From contig CAXBEV010000015.1 in NCBI GenBank assembly GCA_963974935.1, positions 1-64,000 on the forward strand: a stretch of 64,000 nucleotides of DNA. The letters run 5' to 3'. The DNA is from UBA4479 sp963974935 (GTDB lineage Bacteria; Pseudomonadota; Alphaproteobacteria; Rhodospirillales; Casp-alpha2). The position numbers were made by a program, and so were the translations under genes. Numbering within the stretch: position 1 is the stretch's first letter; each line of letters begins with the position of its first letter. Below the pieces are notes generated by a model. That model was not told the origin of the DNA, did not search any database, and saw only the letters and a list, made by a program, of their open reading frames with translations. Positions 61,334-64,000 of this stretch are shown here, piece after piece.

Positions 61334-62512
61334 ATGGCTGACATCGACGAAAAAGCGTTACTGCCTGCGGGTCTTTCTGACGGGCTTCCACCAGACGCTG
61401 CCTTTGAGGCCGACGTGCGCGAGCGCTTGGTCGCCGCGTTCATCGCGCGCGCCTTCGAGCGTGTCTCGCCGCCGCTGGTCGAATTCGAAGACAACCTATT
61501 GACCGGCACCGGCGCTGCCATGGCATCGCAGACGTTCCGGCTGATGGACCCGGTCTCGCAGCGCATGATGGGGCTGCGCGCCGACATCACGCCACAGGTC
61601 GCGCGCTTAGCGACGACGCGCCTGGCCCACACGCCTAGGCCGCTGCGGCTGTGCTATGCCGGCGAAGTGCTGCGCGTGCGTGGCTCACAACTTCGCCCTG
61701 AGCGACAATTTACCCAAGCTGGTGCCGAGCTGATCGGTGCGGTCAACGCCGGTGCCGATGCCGAAGTGATTCTCATGGCCACCGCCGCGCTTGCCGCCGT
61801 CGGCATTGACGACATCAAAGTCGATCTTTGCCAGCCGATGCTGGTGCCGTTGGTGATGGCCGATCTCGGCATCGAAGGCGAGGACGCCGTCGGCATCCGC
61901 GCCGCGCTGGACAGCAAAGACGCCGCCGAAGTGACCGCCCTTTCCGCCCCCTTGGGCGACGCCGCCCGCGATCTGCTCGGCGCCCTACTCAAAGCCAGCG
62001 GCCCGGCTGAGACCGTATCCGGCAAACTCGCCGCCCTACAACTCGGCTCCGCCGCCGCCGACGCCCGCGATCAGTTGTTGCGCACCCTGGATTTGGTCAG
62101 CGCTGCCGACCCGACGCTGGACATCACCTTGGACGCCGTCGAGAACCGCGGCTTCGAATATCACACCGGTGTCACTTTCACCTTGTTCGCCCAAGGCGTG
62201 CGGGGTGAACTGGGCACCGGCGGGCGCTATCTCGCCGGCCAAGGTGCACAAGCCAATGACGACGGCGAACCGGCCACGGGCGTGACGCTCTTTTTAGACA
62301 GCGTGTTGCGCGCCCTCAAGGCGCCAGCACCGTTGCCGAAAGTTTATCTGCCGGCCGGCACGCCTGGCACTGCGGCAAACCTGCTGCATAGCCAGGGGTA
62401 TCGCACGCTACAAGGTTTCGACGGTGTCGACGCTAAGACAGAGGCCACCCGGCTTGGGTGCAGCCACTTATTTGACGGGGCTGAGGCACGACCGCTCAGC
62501 GGAAACGACTAA
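61334..62512 (+). CDS. hisZ: ATP phosphoribosyltransferase regulatory subunit
   Basis: A 392-residue HisRS paralogue: FRLMDPVSQRMMGLRADITPQVARLATTRL, LRLCYAGEVLRVR, QFTQAGAELIG and GGRYLAGQG. It lacks the anticodon domain; HisZ pairs with the short HisG for histidine synthesis. The start is the ATG at 61334. It lies 18 bp before purA, a common pair in Rhodospirillales. Confidence 0.9.
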   Translation: MADIDEKALLPAGLSDGLPPDAAFEADVRERLVAAFIARAFERVSPPLVEFEDNLLTGTGAAMASQTFRLMDPVSQRMMGLRADITPQVARLATTRLAHTPRPLRLCYAGEVLRVRGSQLRPERQFTQAGAELIGAVNAGADAEVILMATAALAAVGIDDIKVDLCQPMLVPLVMADLGIEGEDAVGIRAALDSKDAAEVTALSAPLGDAARDLLGALLKASGPAETVSGKLAALQLGSAAADARDQLLRTLDLVSAADPTLDITLDAVENRGFEYHTGVTFTLFAQGVRGELGTGGRYLAGQGAQANDDGEPATGVTLFLDSVLRALKAPAPLPKVYLPAGTPGTAANLLHSQGYRTLQGFDGVDAKTEATRLGCSHLFDGAEARPLSGND

Positions 62513-62530
62513 CGCGGGAGAGAACGCGCA

Positions 62531-63823
62531 ATGGCGAACGTAGTTGTCGTCGGCTCACAATGGGGCGATGAAGGTAAAGGTAAGATCGTCGACTGGCTAT
62601 CGGAACGTGCCGACGTGGTGGTGCGCTTTCAGGGCGGGCACAACGCCGGGCACACGCTGGTCATCGACGGGGTCACCTACAAACTGAGCCTGTTGCCATC
62701 AGGCATCGTCCGCAAGGGCAAGCTGTCGATGATCGGCAACGGCGTGATCTTGGATCCGTGGGCGCTGATGAGCGAGATTGAAAACATCCGCAAGCTCGGC
62801 GTCGAAGTCGGTCCGGAAAATCTTCGCATCGCCGAAAACGCGGCGTTGATTTTGCCGCTGCATCGCAACCTCGACCAAGCCCGCGAGATCGCCCTCGGCA
62901 AAGCCAAAATCGGCACCACCGGGCGCGGCATCGGGCCTGCGTACGAAGACAAGACCGCACGTCGCGCCATTCGCGTCGGCGACCTGGCGGACCCAGACGT
63001 TTTGGCTGAAAAAGTCGACGCCCTGCTGTTCCACCACAATGCGCTGTTGCGCGGCCTCGGCATGCCCGAAGTCGACGGCGCCGCGCTGCTGATTGAGTTG
63101 AACGAAATGGCACCGCGCCTATTGCCGTATGCGCGCACGGTCTGGAACGACCTCAACAACATGCGCCGCAAGGGCAAACGCATTTTGTTCGAAGGCGCGC
63201 AGGGCACCATGCTCGACGTCGATCATGGCACATATCCGTTCGTCACCTCGTCCAATACCGTCGCCGGCCAAGCCGCCATCGGTAGCGGTCAGGGCCCCGG
63301 CGCCATCGACTTCGTGCTCGGCATCACCAAGGCGTATACGACGCGTGTCGGCTCCGGTCCGTTCCCGACCGAATTGTTCGACGACGTCGGCCAAGGCCTG
63401 GGCGAGCGGGGCCGCGAATTCGGCACCGTCACCGGACGCGCACGCCGCTGCGGCTGGTTCGATGCGGTGCTGGTGCGCCAAGCCGTGATCGTCAACGGCA
63501 TCAACGGCATCGCACTGACCAAGCTTGATGTGTTGGACGGCATGAAGGAACTCAACGTCTGCGTCGGTTATGAAATCGACGGCGAGAAATTCGATCACCT
63601 GCCCGCATCCACCGTGCGTCAAGCCCGCGTCAAGCCGATCTATGAAACCATGGAAGGCTGGCAGGAAAGCACCCAAGGCGCGCGCTCGTGGGCCGATCTG
63701 CCGGCGACCGCGATCAAGTACATCCGTCGTATCGAAGAGCTGATCGAAGCCCCCGTCACCCTGCTGTCGACCAGCCCCGAGCGTGACGACACGATCTTGG
63801 TGCACGACCCGTTCGAAGACTAG
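62531..63823 (+). CDS. purA: Adenylosuccinate synthetase
   Basis: A 430-residue enzyme: GSQWGDEGKGKIVDWL (P-loop and catalytic Asp), HNAGHTLV, IGTTGRGIGPAYEDKTAR, EGAQGTMLDVDHGTYPFVTSSN and TGRARRCGWFD. It joins IMP and aspartate with GTP in AMP synthesis. A GGGAGAGAACGCGCA site precedes the ATG. Two terminator hairpins follow. Confidence 0.97.
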   Translation: MANVVVVGSQWGDEGKGKIVDWLSERADVVVRFQGGHNAGHTLVIDGVTYKLSLLPSGIVRKGKLSMIGNGVILDPWALMSEIENIRKLGVEVGPENLRIAENAALILPLHRNLDQAREIALGKAKIGTTGRGIGPAYEDKTARRAIRVGDLADPDVLAEKVDALLFHHNALLRGLGMPEVDGAALLIELNEMAPRLLPYARTVWNDLNNMRRKGKRILFEGAQGTMLDVDHGTYPFVTSSNTVAGQAAIGSGQGPGAIDFVLGITKAYTTRVGSGPFPTELFDDVGQGLGERGREFGTVTGRARRCGWFDAVLVRQAVIVNGINGIALTKLDVLDGMKELNVCVGYEIDGEKFDHLPASTVRQARVKPIYETMEGWQESTQGARSWADLPATAIKYIRRIEELIEAPVTLLSTSPERDDTILVHDPFED

Positions 63824-63834
63824 CCGACCGCCGC

Positions 63835-63867
63835 AAAGCCGCTGATAGCAGCAGGTTGCGGGCTTTT
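63835..63867 (+). terminator. Intrinsic terminator 1 after purA
   Basis: AAAGCCGC and GCGGGCTTT pair with one bulge, then TTTTT. It lies 12 bp after the purA stop. Confidence 0.6.
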
Positions 63868-63904
63868 TATTGACTCTCGGCTAGGTTTAATTTAAGGTAA
63901 TTTC

Positions 63905-63945
63905 AAGTCTCGGGGAGGAGTGCGTCTTCTCCCCGAGACTTTTTT
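63905..63945 (+). terminator. Intrinsic terminator 2, long stem
   Basis: AAGTCTCGGGGAGGAG pairs with CTTCTCCCCGAGACTT (one mismatch) followed by TTTTTT. A strong stem of about 16 bp. Confidence 0.9.
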
Positions 63946-63972
63946 GTATCCGCATCCTTGCGCGACACTTCA

Positions 63973-64000
63973 AAAGGCCCCGCCCACCGGCGGGGCCTTT
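63973..64000. terminator. Terminator-like hairpin 3 at the window end
   Basis: AAAGGCCCCGCC, loop CACC, GGCGGGGCCTTT; the T tract is cut by the window end. With A on the left and T on the right it could work both ways. Confidence 0.8.

Noticed and set aside
1..64000. tRNA, rRNA, riboswitch, phage or insertion-sequence genes
   Set aside because: Scanned by eye; no cloverleaf, cobalamin or other riboswitch core, integrase or transposase reading was found. Absence is not proven without a covariance-model search.

Overview
The window reads as chromosomal DNA of an alphaproteobacterium, most likely near the Rhodospirillales. The signs are a DivK-type response regulator, split gatCAB, a threonine-phosphate decarboxylase of the CobC type, hisZ next to purA, the pyrB-pyrC-plsY and dprA-topA-rnr-rpmG-divK gene strings, a stand-alone MnmC oxidase domain, a single-domain cereblon-like (CULT) protein as first seen in Magnetospirillum, and the style of the intergenic palindromes. 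I saw no plasmid, phage, CRISPR, rRNA or tRNA signal.

Layout. 1-4.4 kb (minus): a surface-sugar operon with a HddC-like nucleotidyltransferase, a glycosyltransferase, GMD-like and Fcl-like SDR enzymes and a split transketolase running off the left edge. 4.9-11.5 kb (plus): a polysaccharide-modification locus with AsnB-type amidotransferase, heparinase II/III-like lyase, and an SxtJ / DUF5989 / SxtI-type O-carbamoyltransferase module. 11.6-16.3 kb: an M20 peptidase that has lost most of its metal ligands, argE, hspQ, sufE and an MnmC-like oxidase. 16.4-25.5 kb: gatCAB, an SH3-domain exported protein, ruvX, a sulfotransferase, pyrB, a degenerate pyrC and plsY. 25.6-34 kb: accessory genes (CULT-domain protein, SelW-like protein, cupin, an AT-rich six-helix membrane protein, a D-aminoacylase-like amidohydrolase, a DUF1932 dehydrogenase, cobC, an alpha/beta hydrolase, a YbjQ-family protein and a proline-rich protein). 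34.3-41 kb (minus): ppx-rlmE-guaB-rsmB, a broken MBOAT acyltransferase remnant, and a PiT phosphate transporter. 41-47.5 kb: a Nudix enzyme, copA-cueR with a readable CueR-type promoter, and an EmrAB-type efflux pair. 47.5-56.5 kb: dprA, topA, rnr, a C-terminal processing protease, rpmG and divK. 56.7-64 kb: a small peptide gene, a Crp/Fnr regulator, a polyprenyl-phosphate-sugar-type glycosyltransferase, a gamma-glutamyltranspeptidase, hisZ and purA, then terminator hairpins.

How it fits together. Much of the window is core metabolism and information processing (pyrimidine and purine synthesis, transamidation, rRNA methylation, topoisomerase, RNase R). Between these lie cell-surface glycan genes and accessory singletons. 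A 63-bp palindromic repeat occurs five times plus one 28-bp half copy, always between genes. The pyrBC-plsY and dprA-topA-rnr blocks, commonly neighbours in alphaproteobacteria, are separated here by about 22 kb.

Most interesting items: the intact but apparently metal-dead M20 protein beside argE; the CULT protein with a complete tri-tryptophan pocket; the SxtI/J/K-like carbamoylation module including a 49-residue gene; the frameshifted MBOAT relic; the 63-bp repeat family; and the heptose-like sugar operon carrying a transketolase. All assignments rest on reading motifs by eye; no database search was run.
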